Assembly (NCBI GenBank): GCA_023105745.1
Contig: JALGQZ010000013.1
Coordinates: 25,061,105 to 25,125,104, forward strand
Direction of reading: 5' to 3'
DNA length: 64,000 nt
From: Austropuccinia psidii
Lineage: Eukaryota; Basidiomycota; Pucciniomycetes; Pucciniales; Sphaerophragmiaceae
Below, piece by piece: positions 23,443 through 36,151 of this stretch. Each line of letters opens with the position of its first letter. The first letter of the stretch is position 1. The notes beneath the pieces were generated by a model that had not been told where the DNA came from, did not search any database, and was given only the letters and a program-made list of their open reading frames with translations. The translations under genes were made by a program, and so were the position numbers.

Positions 23443-24056
23443 CAACTTTTAAACTCTTAATGAGAGTCAGAAGCTGACATAACTGCTATTCCTGTTGTCA
23501 GACCTGCATCATTTCAAACAGGCAAAAATAGAAATATACCAGTCTCAATACAAGAACTGGTTTATGGCGGCAAAGAAGCAGGAGTGGGAACTTCTGCCAA
23601 GTCTTTGGATAGGAAAAATGAACTAATATCTCCAAGTGAAGATGTTCATGGGCCCAGAGAAGACAGAGGATCTTCTGAGGGGTTGGACACCCATGTCTTG
23701 CAAAGGACAAGTCAAACACATAAAAGCCTGGTTGAAAAACCAAAGCATGTTTTCAGAGGACAAGAAGAAGAAGTTGGCCCAAGGAAAAACCAACAGCCCA
23801 GTGGAAGCTCCCAAAGCCTCCACAGGCAAAAATCTTCCTCAAAAAGTAAAAAAAAGGGCACAAAAACCCAAAAGAAAAGGGCAAGAAAAAGGCAAAGGGA
23901 AAAGCAAAGCCCAAATGGAAAAGACCTTACCCACAGAACTACAGAATTACCAAGGAAGAGAAGACAGCCATGGATGATGTGGTCAATATGGAAAGAACTT
24001 TGATGGAATTCAAAAACAAGGAGGAGGATAGAATAAACCAATCCTTTAAAAAGGAA
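23443..24056 (+). pseudogene. Gy1 gag, N-terminal part
   Basis: Two overlapping frames are long here. One (to about 23976, then 24056) contains QEWELLPSLWIGKMN, GWTPMSCKGQVKHIKAWLKN and ends with a motif like (A)MDNVFNMxRTLM. The other (from 23584 back to about 23520) contains IPVSIQELVYGGKEAGVGTS and KSLVEKPKHVFRGQEEEVGP, and is the frame continuous with downstream gag in sister copies. The first frame is the one visibly conserved in the more distant Gy4 (62285-62728). The region is rich in Lys, Gln and Ser. It is separated from its leader by the family E solo LTR. Function is presumed structural gag; no named domain. Confidence 0.55.
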
Positions 24057-24059
24057 TAA

Positions 24060-25520
24060 ACCTTGTGAAACTTGTAAATCAGTTTGAAACCTGTAATAAA
24101 GAGATTTTAGAAAATTTAAACAATTCTGAGTATATCAAACAAAAGTTGGGCAGAGAGATTTTACAAGTAAAAGAGTCACTAAAGACCATTATTGATTTAT
24201 AAAGCCTTAATAAAGACAATATTTTGTCTTTGACTCAAATTTGTGCAACAATTGAGTCTAAAGCTACCTTACTCAATCAACCAGATGAAAATTCTAGTTC
24301 TTTTATTACCAAACAATTAAGAGAATTAAGAATACAAGGCCAGAACTTGGAACATTAAACTGGTCACAATGGAGCTCTTTTACCAGAACAATTGGAAAAA
24401 ATTGGTAAAGCAAGACTTGAACTGAAAGGAGGAATTAAATAAAGTATTCATAATATATCACTGAAGAATGAATTTCCAAGACAGTCCACACCAATTCTTG
24501 ACAGAAATTTGCTGAACCTCAACAATGACTTATATCATAAAATTTAAATTAATTCAGAAGTGGAGGCTGCTTGTAATTTTAAAGACATTCCAGGATTAGA
24601 GGAATGGTCAACCTTCAGTGGTGAAGGAGAATATAATCATATGGAATTCATGAAAAAAAATTGATATGTTAAAAGGAGACTTTAACATACCAGATAAATA
24701 CATAAGTGCCAGATTACAACCATTGTTTACCAAATAAGCGAAGAAATGGTATTACAAAGTGAGACAAGACCATGGTAAACATTCTTGGCCTTGATCGAAA
24801 GAACAAATTATTTACAAATGAGAAAATGATTCCTGGAGATTTGAGATGGATAATTTCTTTGAAGAATCCATCTTTAACATTGAGAGGGACAGGCCCATGT
24901 CCTGGTTTCTTAAGTGGAAGGACAGATTAAATGCCCTTCATCCTGATATGTCTGAAACAATTATCAATAAAAGGATATTAAGGAAATGTGGTGGTGACCT
25001 TGAGCATTCTATAAGAAGCAGATTTATTGAGCCTTTCTCTACAGAAGATTATATCAATGCCATGGAAAACATCACAACCAGAACAAAAATTGGTATAAAC
25101 ACCCAATAGATAACAAGACTAGTGGGAAACCAATTTCAAAACCAAATAAACCACATGAAAAAGCTCTATTGAAATTTCATAAATGTGGAAGTACATCTCA
25201 TTTGACCAATAATTGTCCAAAAGAGACAAGAATCAATGAGATAGAAATTGAAAAAGAGGATGACAAAAATAAGCCAATGATTTATCTTTACATGAAAGTG
25301 ACTCTGAGCCTTCTGAAGAAGAAGAACTAAAGATAAACTAAGTATAGAAAAAATTAATTTTTCCTTTGAGGTCACAGAAGCTCATACTCACTTACCACAG
25401 TACAGTGATGTAGGTATGGATCTCATACATGTGCAAGATGCTAACATGCAGAAAACCAAACCTTCCAGAGGTAAAGGTTATACAGCTGGATCTTCTTGCA
25501 TCGTTAATATTGTGATAAAG
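24060..25520 (+). pseudogene. Gy1 gag, capsid-like and zinc-knuckle part
   Basis: Reads as LVKLVNQFETCNKEILENL, then VKESLKTII, IESKATLLNQPDENSSSFI and LEEWSTFSGEGEYNHMEFMK. This is followed by the capsid-like stretch KWYYKVRQDHGKHSWP and the open segment 24846-25109 (FNIERDRPMSWFLKWKDRLN, LRKCGGDLEHSIRSR). A zinc knuckle at about 25170-25215 reads FHKCGSTSHLTNNC; the first Cys of CX2CX4HX4C has become Phe. An acidic tail (SDSEPSEEEE-like) follows. At least eight stops interrupt it. Gag forms the virus-like particle and binds RNA in the cytoplasm. Confidence 0.78.
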
Positions 25521-25945
25521 CCCAAATAAAACAAGATACATATTGACTCAGGTGCTTTTTGTACTTGTGTTGGAAAAGATTACCTTGACAGGATTTATAC
25601 CAATTGGAAAAAAAGATTAATGCCAATTTAAGGTATAAAACTCAGAAGTGCTAGCCAAGATATGCACCCCTTGGGCATTTTTGATGCACCAATGATATTT
25701 CATCACCCTGCAGGAAGTATCAGATTAAAAGTTTAATTTGTTGTTATGAATAGTTTTACTTCACAAAACTTTATACTAGGAAATGATTATCTCAATATTT
25801 ATGGAATTGATATTGATAATCATAAAGACAGATATTTCATTAGAAGGGAAAATAAAAGGCAAAAATTTGCTTTTCCTACAGAAAAAAGAGAAATAACTTT
25901 TATTAGACAAGTAAGACATGTTAATAAAGAAAAATTTGTGTAAGA
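25521..25945 (+). pseudogene. Gy1 aspartic protease
   Basis: HIDSGAFCTCVGKDYL keeps the D-S-G-A catalytic motif of retropepsin-type proteases (about 25535-25580). The later HFILGNDYL-like motif (NFILGNDYLNIYGIDI, 25770-25815) is the second half of the fold before the linker to reverse transcriptase. The enzyme would cleave the Gag-Pol precursor in particles. Stops before 25640 and at 25733 disable it. Its C-terminal half is repeated in the tandem duplication 25621-26853. Confidence 0.75.
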
Positions 25946-26853
25946 TCAGTTAAGTGAAGCACAAATTAGTACTGAATTAACATTGGAAATGAAGGAGAAC
26001 TTATTGAAATTTAATTTCAATACAGAGAGGCCTTTGTTTCTGATAACAAACCACTTGGGGCTATCAAAGGCCTTCAAGTGAACATTATGCTTAATGTGGA
26101 AAGACCTTACCCTCCACTATTAGGAAGACCAGCTTACCCAGCTAGCCCTAGGGCTAGAGAAGCACTAGAAACTAATATTGATGAGCTGGTGAAACTGGGA
26201 GTTCTTAGAAAGTTTGGGCAAAATGCAGAAGTAGAATGCCAATTGAAGGTATAAAATTCAGCAGTGCTAGCCAAGATAGGCATCCTTTGGGCATTCTTGA
26301 AGAAGAAATGATATTCCCTCATCCTGTAGGAAGTATCAGATTGAAATTTGAATTTGTTATAATGAATAATTGTAGTTCACAACACTTTATAACTGGAAAT
26401 GATTATCTTGATATTTATAGTATTGATATTAATAATCATAAACACAGATATTTTACTATGGGCAAAAAGAAAATGCAGAAATTTTCTTTTCCCCTAGAAA
26501 AAAGAGAAATAACTGTCATTAGACAAGTAAAGAATGTTAATAAGGAAATGTTTGTGTCAGATCAATTAATTGAAGCCAAAATTAACCCTTAATCAACATT
26601 AGAAATGAAGGAAGAGCATCTTGAAATTTCATTTCAATACAAGGAAACCTTTGCTTCTGATAATTAACCACTTGGAGCTATTAAAGGCCATGAAGTGGAA
26701 ATTATACTTAATATGAAAAGACCTTAAGCTCCAATATTAAGAAGAGAAGCCTACCCAGATAGCACTAGAGCTAGAGAAGAATTGGAAACTCATATTGATG
26801 AGCTGATGAAGCTGGGAGTTCTTAGAAAGGTTGGGCACAATGAAGAAGTAGAA
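25621..26853 (+). repeat. 616-bp tandem duplication across the protease-RT junction of Gy1
   Basis: Copy 1 is 25621-26236 and copy 2 is 26237-26853. Both start TGCCAATT(T/G)AAGGTATAAAA and run through the protease C-terminus (LGNDYL) and the RT N-terminus (RPYPP/RPxAP, ARE-LE, DELMKLGVLRK). The copies differ at many sites, clearly more than a fresh duplication would. Copy 2 keeps a 118-codon open frame (26236-26592) in which the protease C-terminus is better preserved than in copy 1. Confidence 0.88.
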
Positions 26854-27349
26854 GTCAAAACTCCTGTAATAATTACTTAGCATAATTATAAATTAAGGAT
26901 GGTTGGTCATTTTAGAGCATTAAATACCTACCCTATTCCAGATAGGTATCCAATCCCTAGAATTCATGAGACTCTGACTCAATTATCCAAAGCAAAATTC
27001 ATCACTTCTATGGATGCCCTTGAAGGTTTTCATAAGAATGTTTTGTCACCTCATGCCAGGAAATTATTGAGAATAACTGCTCATTGTGGTATTTATGAAT
27101 ACTTGAGGATGCCTTTTGGTATTAAAAATGCACCCTCTCATTAACAAAGAATGATTAATACAACTTCCCACATGAATTATCAGAGGGATTCTTGATCATT
27201 TATATTGATGACATTATCATTTGTTCAGAAACCTGGAAATTGCATTTAGAGAGACTTTCATCAGTATTTAAGACTTCAAGTGAAAATGAAAATATCTCTT
27301 AAAAAATGTAATTTTGGGTTTCTTGAGTTGAATGCTCTAGGACATGTAG
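26593..27349 (+). pseudogene. Gy1 reverse transcriptase, 5' part
   Basis: Contains [20 protein letters not shown], then FITSMDALEGFHKNV with the first catalytic Asp, [14 protein letters not shown], and YIDD (27201-27212) with both remaining Asp residues intact. It stops at GHVV (27349), where Gy2 is inserted. The reading resumes at 40220. The RT would copy retrotransposon RNA to cDNA in the particle. Frameshifts and stops (for example after NAPSH) disable it. The template-side motifs are typical of Ty3/Gypsy chromoviruses. Confidence 0.85.
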
Positions 27350-29507
27350 TGTAAGGTTTGTCTATGAAGCTCTTGATAAAAGCAACAATATCAAGAGAAT
27401 TATGACTGTCCTCAGTAGAAAAATATGATATAATAAAATATTATAAGCACAAATTAAATTTAATTATGAGAATAATTATATTCACAAAGGAAATTCAATT
27501 ATTATTATATAATATAATAATGAAAAAATATCAATAATTATAATAAATTATAATTATTTTATTATTGTTATAGTCACTGACAGTTATAGCAATAAGAAGT
27601 GTAAAGCTCTTAATGAGCCAATTACATGTGGAAAATATAAATATTTAACCAGTTATAAATAATATGAATATTATTTATAAAAAAGAAATTATAACACAAA
27701 CTGTGCAAATATAATTCTTATATAAATTCTATAAAAAAAAAACTAATAATAGATAAAAAAATTATATAATTTTAGAGAAAACTTACTTATAATATGTACT
27801 TAATACAACAAGTCAAACAAAAACAGTTATTATATGCAATAATAATTATAAGTTAAAAACACGCCAAAAATCAAGATTTATAAAGATAAAACAACTTTTT
27901 ATGATAAAAATTATGATTAAAGAGTTTTTGAGAGGAATTTGTGAATTTTGAAAAGATATTTTAAGACAATAATTTCATAGAATGAAATATATTATTGGTG
28001 ATTACAACAATAATCTAATTTCTATTATTTCAATTATTTAATTCAAGATTTATAAAGAATGAATTACTTAAGAAATACTTTAATAATAATATTTTATATA
28101 TAATAAAACTTTACCTGTTTAAATGTCTAATATAATTGGATTGGATTGAATTGATGGACAAAAACAGTGATGAGTAGACTCTTTTTATGCCTGCAGAACA
28201 GCTCTCATGATTCATAATGGATATGGAGGGAGTGCTCAGATCAAAAATGAAAACCTATGCTTAGAAATAAGGTTCTTAAGCTAAGGTAACCTGTTTTTAA
28301 TTCCAATTTAAAGTTACTGGTGTTATTCTTAACTCCAAGTAGCTTTAATCCTCATTGAAGTTAATTATTTCCAGTTTTAATATAGAATAAGCTTATTTAT
28401 ATTAAAGTTCATCACATGAACAAATTAAAAATAGAGTTTCAAGTAAAAATTTCTTAAACTCAATTTTCAATTAATTTTTAAAGAAATCTTAATTTTCTCT
28501 GAGTATAATTAAAAGAGTAATTTTACAGGATAATTACCAATAAAACCTCCTTAAAAAAGATACTTACATTTGATTTATACAAAGATAACATTGAATTGTA
28601 AGCTGTGTGAAATTTTCAAACAAATCCATTAAGATTTAGATTTTTAATTAATTTATGAAGTTATTGCTATTTTTCCACATAAAATAGCAATACACACTAA
28701 AACTTAACTTTTGATAAGGTTTTGATACTTGTAAATTTGAAGCTTTAAGCTTTGACAGGTCTCAAAAATTTAATTTCAAGCCTGCATATTGGGATTTACC
28801 CTTTGGCAGCTTGAAATTCCTGTCCAAATTGGGATAAAGCCAGTTTAAACTTTAAGGTTGGATCAAAGTTTAATCTTAAATTTTAAATAATGTTGAAGAT
28901 CCTCAATTACAGGTGGACAACCTTAATTTAATCCTTGCAGATCCAAAAAGTTGGGTACCCCAGCTCTGTTTGGTCTTTTTCTCGTGTACCACCTTTTTGC
29001 ATGAATTTTGCCCTTTTATTCATTTAAATCCATACTATGGGCTTGAACACCTTTAAATTGAGCTCATGCAGGATTTACATTCTGTATGGAAAATCCTTAG
29101 CCAACTCAGTAAATATACAAAACACCTAAATTTTAACTAAAGTTTTGGTAAGTTTTCATAAGCCTTATGCAACTTTAAATTTAAGCTTATTTAAGCTTAA
29201 ATTTAACAATTTTAAAAGAATGTTGAGGAAGTTACATTAGTACTGTGAGATTCTTAAATCTTCCAATAACTTAACAAATAAGCCTTTTGGGTATAACACC
29301 CTATGGGTGTACCCTAGGTTATTTTTGGTGTAGACTCCAAAAAATGACATAATAATTATAACTTTGTTTATCCAAACAAAAGGTATACCTCTTTTTTGTT
29401 ATTTTTCATTTCAATTTAAACTGACAAGTCTGTTCAAGACCAAATCAGCTGTATACAAAGCTATTTGTGGCCTTATGGGTATTTCATATATACCTTACAG
29501 GCTCACA
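27350..29507 (-). repeat. Gy2 3' LTR
   Basis: 2158 bp, TGTAAGGTTTGTCTATGAAG on plus to ACAGGCTCACA. Directly inward (29508-29530), the minus strand reads GGTGGTAGGGAA, the polypurine tract, as in Gy1 (GGTGGCTGGGAA before 43404). Confidence 0.92.
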
Positions 29508-29726
29508 TTCCCTACCACCAAAAAGAATTGTACCACAATTTTCTTTTAGTAGTATACCCCCAAGTTAATTTGGGGGGGGGTATCATCCACTGTCCAACCT
29601 CTCTACTTATGATTTCAAGTATTTAAAGCACACAATTAAGATGTTTTATTGAGAAATTGGTCTTCTCTCATGTCTGAATCTTCTGAGAAACCTTTGGAAA
29701 TCAGGTATCTTCTATGCTACAATACA
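29508..29726 (-). other. Gy2 polypurine tract and 3' untranslated region
   Basis: Polypurine tract next to the LTR, then a C-rich run on the minus strand (a run of nine or more G on plus at about 29571) and sequence up to the pol stop. No gene. Confidence 0.6.
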
Positions 29727-30410
29727 TTAATCTTCATGTTTTGGATATCTGGACCTGACCAAGTATTCTCTTTCATTTTTCCCCTTAAGTCTTCTTTCTT
29801 TCAAGACTTTTAGTACTCTTTTCTCTTCACTCTGATCAAGTGGAGGTACTTCTAAGGGTGTTTCATTTCTCAAAGGAAATAATTCCTTATCACTTGAAGT
29901 GTAATTCTTTACCAGACTAACAGGAAAAGCTGGATGTTTGTTTTCCAATTCTCCTGAAAGTTCTACTTGTACTGCATTTGTCCCATGAAGGGCTTTAATA
30001 ATAAATAGTCCTGCAAAGGAATCTTTCAATTTCTTTGGACCTTTAATATTATTAAAGTTCAAGGTTGAAACTAGTATTAAGTCCCCTATCTTGAATTCTG
30101 GGTGTTTATGAATTTTATCCCATTTCTGTTTAGAATATTCAAAGGCATCATTAATGCTTTGTTTTTCATGATGCATTAATTTATCAAGCAGTAAATTGAA
30201 GCTTGAAGCAGTTGGGTGAATATCAACTAAGTCTTTTTTTAAGGTATCAACTGGAAGTTTAGGGTTCCATCCTTTTTCCAATATTGCAGGAGTCTTGCCT
30301 GTTGAAGCATGGATAGAAATATTGTAGTCTAATTCCAATGCTGGTATAAGAGTACACCAATCATGGGTAAAGCCATCAGAATCTTTAAACTCCAGGCCAT
30401 AAGCACAAAA
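29727..30410 (-). pseudogene. Gy2 integrase C-terminus and chromodomain-like tail
   Basis: The open stretch 30338-29727 starts in the post-catalytic region (SIHASTGKTPAILEKGWNPK), passes the GPY/F-like LKDSFAGLFIIKALHGTNAV and the SGELENKHPAFPVSLVKNY segment, and ends in a chromodomain-like module with VLKVLKERRLKGKNEREYLV. A stop follows KHED, before the expected EWLxE, truncating the tail. Chromodomains of chromoviruses direct integration to particular chromatin. 30339-30410 joins to the integrase core in shifted frames. Confidence 0.78.
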
Positions 30411-31205
30411 TCATCTGATCATGTCCACAAGGGTTTGAATGATTCTTTCTGCTAGCCCATCTGTTTGTGGAGGGTATGCTGTTGAGAATGATAGTTTTGT
30501 ACCCAAACGCTTATGTAAATTAGTCCATAAGGCTGATGTAAATTTTGGGTCTCTATCACTAATGATATTTTTGAAGAGACCAGTATGAGATATAACTTTT
30601 TTCCAAATAAAAAGAGCTGTATCCATAGCTGTGTTTTCTTTATGACATGGTAAAAAGATTGAGGTTTTGCTATATCGCTCAACAATGACAAGACATGCAT
30701 TGTAACCTTTATAACCTCCAGGTGGTAAGGCAGTTACCCAATCAATATGAACCACTTCCCATGGGGTACTTGGTTCTTGGATATGAATCATTAATCCAAA
30801 TCTTTTACCAGTAGCTTTATTGGCTTGATGGCATCTATCACGACTATGACAGTACTCAATGACATCTTTTCTCCAAGATGGCCACCAGGCACATCTCTTA
30901 ATTCTTTCTATTGTTCTGTCTTCAGACAGATGTACAGAATAAATATTATCATGGAATTCTAGTAGTATTGTGTTTATAAAAATTCTAATACATAAGACCA
31001 TGACACATGTGTGTTTAGACCTATGATAGAAGATACCATCAAACAAATGGAATCTTCCATTGTCATAAGATGTTTTCCAAATATCATCCAGAGAGTTAGC
31101 CAAGGATGCATATTTGCAATCTTTGTCCGGTAGAGCAGTAAGAATATGACAATTCTTATCTTGCTTGTAGCTTTCTCTAACTTCCTCAAAGAATTCTGTC
31201 CCCAC
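30411..31205 (-). pseudogene. Gy2 integrase, largely open
   Basis: 264 open codons. The zinc-binding HHCC part has H85, H92 and C119, but the second Cys (residue 122) is Arg (CHSRDRC). The core has D155 (HIDWVTALP), D217 (ISDRDPKF) and E253 (GLAERI) in D-x61-D-x35-E spacing, the classic DD35E pattern. It inserts cDNA into the genome with a 5-bp stagger, which agrees with the 5-bp TSDs in this window. The reading is broken from RNase H by frame changes near 31205-31224. Confidence 0.88.
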
Positions 31206-31223
31206 ATCTGTGATGTTAATTCA

Positions 31224-31739
31224 TTAAATTGGAATTTGTAGTTCTGCACTTTTAGGAATATAGGCATGATTTTCAGGTGTATTGAGTAATTCCCATCTAC
31301 TAAAGCCATCGGAATTCTTGAGAATATTTCCAGCTTTATGCACTATGGTCATGTTGCCTCTATACTCCTGAATAGCAATATGCCATCTTAACATGTGTCT
31401 GTTAGGAGTATTCACATTAAGAAGTGATTTTACTGCATTACAATCAGTAATTACTTCAAACAAACTACCATAAAGATAATAATGAAGTTTTTCCACAGCC
31501 CATACAAGGAAAAGGCACTCCATTTGGCTAGCTCCATATCTGGCCTCAGTAGCTTTGATTTGTCTTGAGATAAAACAAATTGGACCCTCATAAGGCTTGT
31601 CATTGAAAATTTGAACTTGATGAAGAGCTGCACCTAGGACTTCACCAAATGCATCACTATACAGCTTGAAAGGAAGTTTCCAATATGGCATCAATAATAA
31701 TGGTGCATTAGTCAAGGAATACTTGATCTTTTCATATGA
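31224..31739 (-). pseudogene. Gy2 RNase H
   Basis: The open stretch 31715-31224 holds [20 protein letters not shown] with the first catalytic Asp, [20 protein letters not shown] with the Glu, and [11 protein letters not shown] with the next Asp, followed by the tether [20 protein letters not shown]. RNase H removes the RNA strand during cDNA synthesis. A stop at about 31738 separates it from RT. Confidence 0.87.
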
Positions 31740-32743
31740 TTAAATTATTTCCTGTGTCACCTCAAAGACAGTTTTTTGATCAAAAATTCTGTACAATGAT
31801 TTGGCATGGATTGCAAAATCTTTAAGGTGTTGTCTGTAATAACTGGAAAACCCTAAGAAAGACATCATTTCCTTTTTGTTCTGGTGAATTTGTTTCAGTA
31901 AAATTGCAGAAACCTTGTTTTTATCAACATCAAGGCTCATTCCTGATACTACATGTCCTAGAGCTTTCAGCTCATGAAGCCCAAAATTACATTTATTAAG
32001 AGATATTTTCATTTTCACTTGAATAATTTTCATAAGTACTAATGAAAGTCTCTCTAAATGCAATTGCCAGGTTTTGGAACAAATGATGATATCATAAGTA
32101 TAAATGATTAACCATACCTCTGATAATTCATGTGGGAAAATGGTATTCATCATCCTTTGGTAATGAAAGGGCAAATTTTTAATACCAAAAGGCATCCTCA
32201 AGTATTTATAAATACCACAATGAGCAATAATCCTCATTAATTTCCTAGCATGAGGTGTTAAAAAATTCTGATGGAAACCTTTAAGAGAATCCATAGAAGT
32301 GATAAACTTTGCTTTGGATAATTGAGTCAAAATCTCATGGATCCTAGGAATTGGATACCTATCTGGAATAGTGTAGGTATTCAATGCTCCAAAATACCAA
32401 CCATCCTTGATTTATCATTATTCCAAGTAATGATTACAGGTGTTGTGACTTCTACTTCTTCATTGTTCCCAAGCTTTCTAAGAACTCCCAGTTTCATAAG
32501 CTCATCAATATGAGCTTCCAATGATTCTCTAGCCCTAGGGATAGCTGGGTAAGCTTGTATTCTTAATAGCTGAGGGTAAGGTCTCTCCACATTAAGTATA
32601 ATGTCCACTTCATGGCCTTTGATAGCCCCAAGTGGTTCATTATCAGAAGCAAAGGCCTCTCTGTATTGAAATAAAATTTCAATAAGCTCTTCCTTCATTT
32701 CCAATGTTAATTAAGTACTAATTTGTGCTTCAATTAGCTTATC
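31740..32743 (-). pseudogene. Gy2 reverse transcriptase
   Basis: 32704-32381 carries the N-terminus (AFASDNEPLGAIKGHEVDII, KLGVLRKLGNNEEVEVTTPV). A frame change lies around 32384, then 32384-31740 carries the palm. [14 protein letters not shown] has the first Asp. The YxDD box reads YTYD (32091-32102), so one of the two catalytic Asp residues is Tyr. The connection [20 protein letters not shown] is clear. The enzyme is dead at its active site. The N-terminal side is interrupted at 32744 by a solo LTR. Confidence 0.9.
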
Positions 32744-34664
32744 TGTAAGATGTGACTATGAAACTGATGATAATATTACTATTAATCAACAGTACTATGT
32801 CTGTTCTTATGAAATATAATAATAAAATATTATTATAACCACAATTAAATAATTAAAAAATTATTTCTTTCACGTGTTAAGCACTACTAGTGATTTTAAC
32901 AGTGAGCAAGTAATTGTCTACAAGAATCAATTACAAGAAGAATTTAATAATAAAAACTTCTTTATTAAAATAATAAAATTATTTTAATATATAATTATCT
33001 TTTGCAAGAATAATTATAAAGATAATTCTTGAAGAAAACTATTACTAGAGAAAAACTTTAAGAATTAAAGATAAATGACTCACTAATACTCCAAAGAACT
33101 TATTGATAATAAAAGTGGAGAAATTTGACGTGGAATTGTGGATTTAAGGGATCAAAAGGATTTATAACAATATTACAACAATATATAGTTGGATTCTATG
33201 ATTTCACGTCTTTCTGATTGATTCTGAAAGAATTAAAACACTTAAGAATAGTTGAACTAATACTTACTTGTTGGTAATAAAGATTAATAAATTGATAAGA
33301 TGATGATAAGAAAAAAAACAGAAAGAAGAGGCTTCTTTTAAGTCAATAACAGCTCACAGAGGCGTGCCATGGAGCAAACTGAAAAACCAGTGAGTGAGAA
33401 AACAATAAACCTTTTTGGATTATTGATTGCATCATCTGTTGTCATGTAAGATTATCATAATTACTTAATTGATGCTTTTACGTGACTACCAACCCCAATA
33501 TGGTTAAGAATAAAAGGAGTAACACTTGTAAATCTTCTTTTATTCTAAAATAATCATTGATTTCTCAAAGTTATCAATGTTATTGCCAATTTCATCACAG
33601 GTTGTAATTACTGTGAATTTTTGAAGATTCAGTGTTTCACGTAGAATATCCAAAATTAGACTGTAAGTAAAACTTTTAATTTTACTAGTAAAACTGTAAT
33701 TCTTTTTGGTTGTACCATAGATAATACAGTTCTCCTTTAGTCCTGAAAGTTTCAGAAAGATTCATTAAGAATTGTATTTTTAATGAATTTTTGAAGGTTT
33801 TACCTCATTTCTACGTAGAATTGCAAATAGCAGTGTTTTGCTGGTTGCTATGAGGTAAATCAATGAATATGGGTCCCAAAAGGGTTTTAATTACTCTTTT
33901 GGGGTTTATCCATGGAAAGTCATTAGTAATTGACATGGTTACAGGAGTGTAAGTAGCTCATTACCTCCTTGGCACGTCAAAATAGCAGGTTATTTGCTAT
34001 TTTCTGATGTTTTACAGTAGTTGTAACTTGGTAACCAAGTTCCCAAAGAGTTTTAGTTTACCAATTGGGCCAAGATGAGCCATGGATCCATGCTCTGGAG
34101 CTATCCACGCCTCTGAGGCCTCAGAAGTTGGGTACCCTGGCTCTCTTTGATGTCTTTTGTCCCCCTTGCCTATTTTTTACGTCAAAATAGTAATTTAAGC
34201 TTAAAGTGAGATATCCACTATGGGTGTACCAAAAGTCCATGTAAGAATACCATGATATTAAGTGCTCAAAACATGCATAACACTATTCTTAGTGTATATG
34301 TAACATGGGATTTCTCACTTTCCCATTATTTTGGCTAAAAATCAAGAAAAACAAAAATTTTCACGGATCTTTTATGTGGTATTAATGATGTGGTATTGAA
34401 GTATTTTCCATTTTACCACCTCAAATACTTAAATTGAGCTTATTCACTCTATGGAGCTACCCTAGGTGAATTTTTGTGTAGAATCCAAATCTGGTCTTAA
34501 ATCCATGGATTTACTTACTCAATAAAAAGTTATTCATCTTTTCTGAAATTGAAAATGATGAATTTTGGATATATGCATGACTTATGAGTTTTGCATAATT
34601 CAAAATTTCTTTTTAAGATAATTGTGGCCTATTTGGGTATGTAAAATATACCTCAAGGCTCACA
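32744..34664 (-). mobile_element. Solo LTR, family A, copy 3, inside Gy2
   Basis: 1921 bp flanked by TTATC (32739-32743 and 34665-34669). It starts TGTAAGATGTGACTATG and ends AAGGCTCACA. It sits between the protease end (FVSD) and the RT start of Gy2. It is close to copy 1 (5518-7442) along its whole length. Confidence 0.95.
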
Positions 34665-35063
34665 TTATCTGACACAAATTTTCCTTTATTAACATGTCTT
34701 ACTTGTCTAATGAGAGTTATTTCTGTTTTTTCTGGAGGAGGAGCAAATTTTTGCCTTTTATTTTCCCCTATAGTGAAATATCTGTCTTTATGATTATGAA
34801 TATCAATTCCATAAATCTTGAGATAATCATTTCCTAGTATAAAGTGTTGTGAAGTACAACTATTCATAATAACAAATTAAAATTTTAATCTGATACTTCC
34901 TACAGGATGAGGGAATATCATTGGTGCTTCAGAAATTCCCAAGAGGTGCATATCTTGGCTAGCACTGCTGAATTTTATACCTTAAATTGGCATTAAGCTT
35001 TCTTTCCAATTGTTTTAAATACTGTCAAGGTAATCGTTTCCAACACAAGTACAAAAAAGCACC
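34665..35063 (-). pseudogene. Gy2 aspartic protease, broken
   Basis: The second half is good (CTSQHFILGNDYLKIYGIDI, 34860-34800, then RQVRHVNKGKFVSD). In the first half the DSGA motif is lost: the matching stretch reads LTQVLFCTCVGNDYL at about 35040-35090, so the catalytic Asp is gone. Frameshifts lie between the halves. Confidence 0.75.
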
Positions 35064-36151
35064 TGAGTCAAGATGTAACTTGGCTTCTTGTTATTCATCA
35101 CAATATTAGTGATACAAGATGCTCCAGCTGTATAACCTTTGCCTCTGGCAGGTTTGGGTTTCTGAATTTTAGCATCTTGCACATGTATGAGATTCATACA
35201 TTCATCACTGTACTGTGGCAAGTGAGTATGTACTTCTGTGACTTCAAAGGAAAAATTAATATTTTCTATACTAAGTTCATCTGGTATTTCCTCTTCTTCA
35301 GAAGGCTCAGAATCACTTTCATGTAAAGATAAATTATTTGTTTCTTTTGTGCCTTCAACTTTATCTATTTCTATCTCATTTATTCTTGTCTGTTTGGGAC
35401 AAGTGCTTGCCAAATGAGATGTAATTCCACATTTATGACATTTCAAAGGAGCTTTGTCATGTGGTTCATTGGGTTTTGGAATTGCTTTCCCACTGGTCTT
35501 GTTGTCCATTGAGGTTTTATACCAATTCCTTGCAACTTTTGTCCTAGTTGTGATGTCTTCCATGGCATTGATAAAATCTTCTGTAGAGAAAGGCTCAATA
35601 CATCTGCTTCTTATAGCATTCTTAAGGTCACCACCACATTATCTCAATATCCTTTGATTAATCATTGGTTAAGACATATCAGGATGAAGAGCAGTTAACC
35701 TTTTTTTCTGTTTAACAAACCAAGACATGGGCCTGTCCTTTTCAATATTAAAAATGGCTTCTTCAAAAGAATTTTCCATTTTAAATCTCCAGGAATCATT
35801 TTCCCATTTGGAAATAATTTGTTCTTTTCACCAAGGCCAAGAATGTTTACCATGGTCTTGCCTCATTTTGTAGTACCATTTCTTTGCTGATTTGGTAAAC
35901 AGGGTGTGTAATATGGAGCTTATGTATTAATCTGGTATGTTAAGGTCTTATTTGAACATAACAATTGTTTTCATAAATTCCATATGATTATATTCTCCTT
36001 CACCACTGAAGGTTTGCCATTTCTCTAATCTTGGAATGTTTTTAAAATCACAAGCAGTCTCCACTTCTGCATTGCTTGAAATTGTATGATGTAAGTCATT
36101 ATCCAAGCTTAGCACATTTCTGTCAAGAATTGGTGTAGACTCTCTTTCCAA
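35015..36151 (-). pseudogene. Gy2 gag, capsid-like part and zinc knuckle
   Basis: Minus strand. 36151-35948 holds ERESTPILDRNVLSLDNDLH and the (F)SGEGEYNHMEFMKTI segment. A degraded capsid stretch follows (35940-35570). 35563-35015 holds EDITTRTKVARNWYK and an intact zinc knuckle (CHKCGITSHLASTC, CX2CX4HX4C, 35399-35440), then an acidic tail (SDSEPSEEEE) leading to the protease. Stops lie around 35640 and 35930. Confidence 0.82.
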
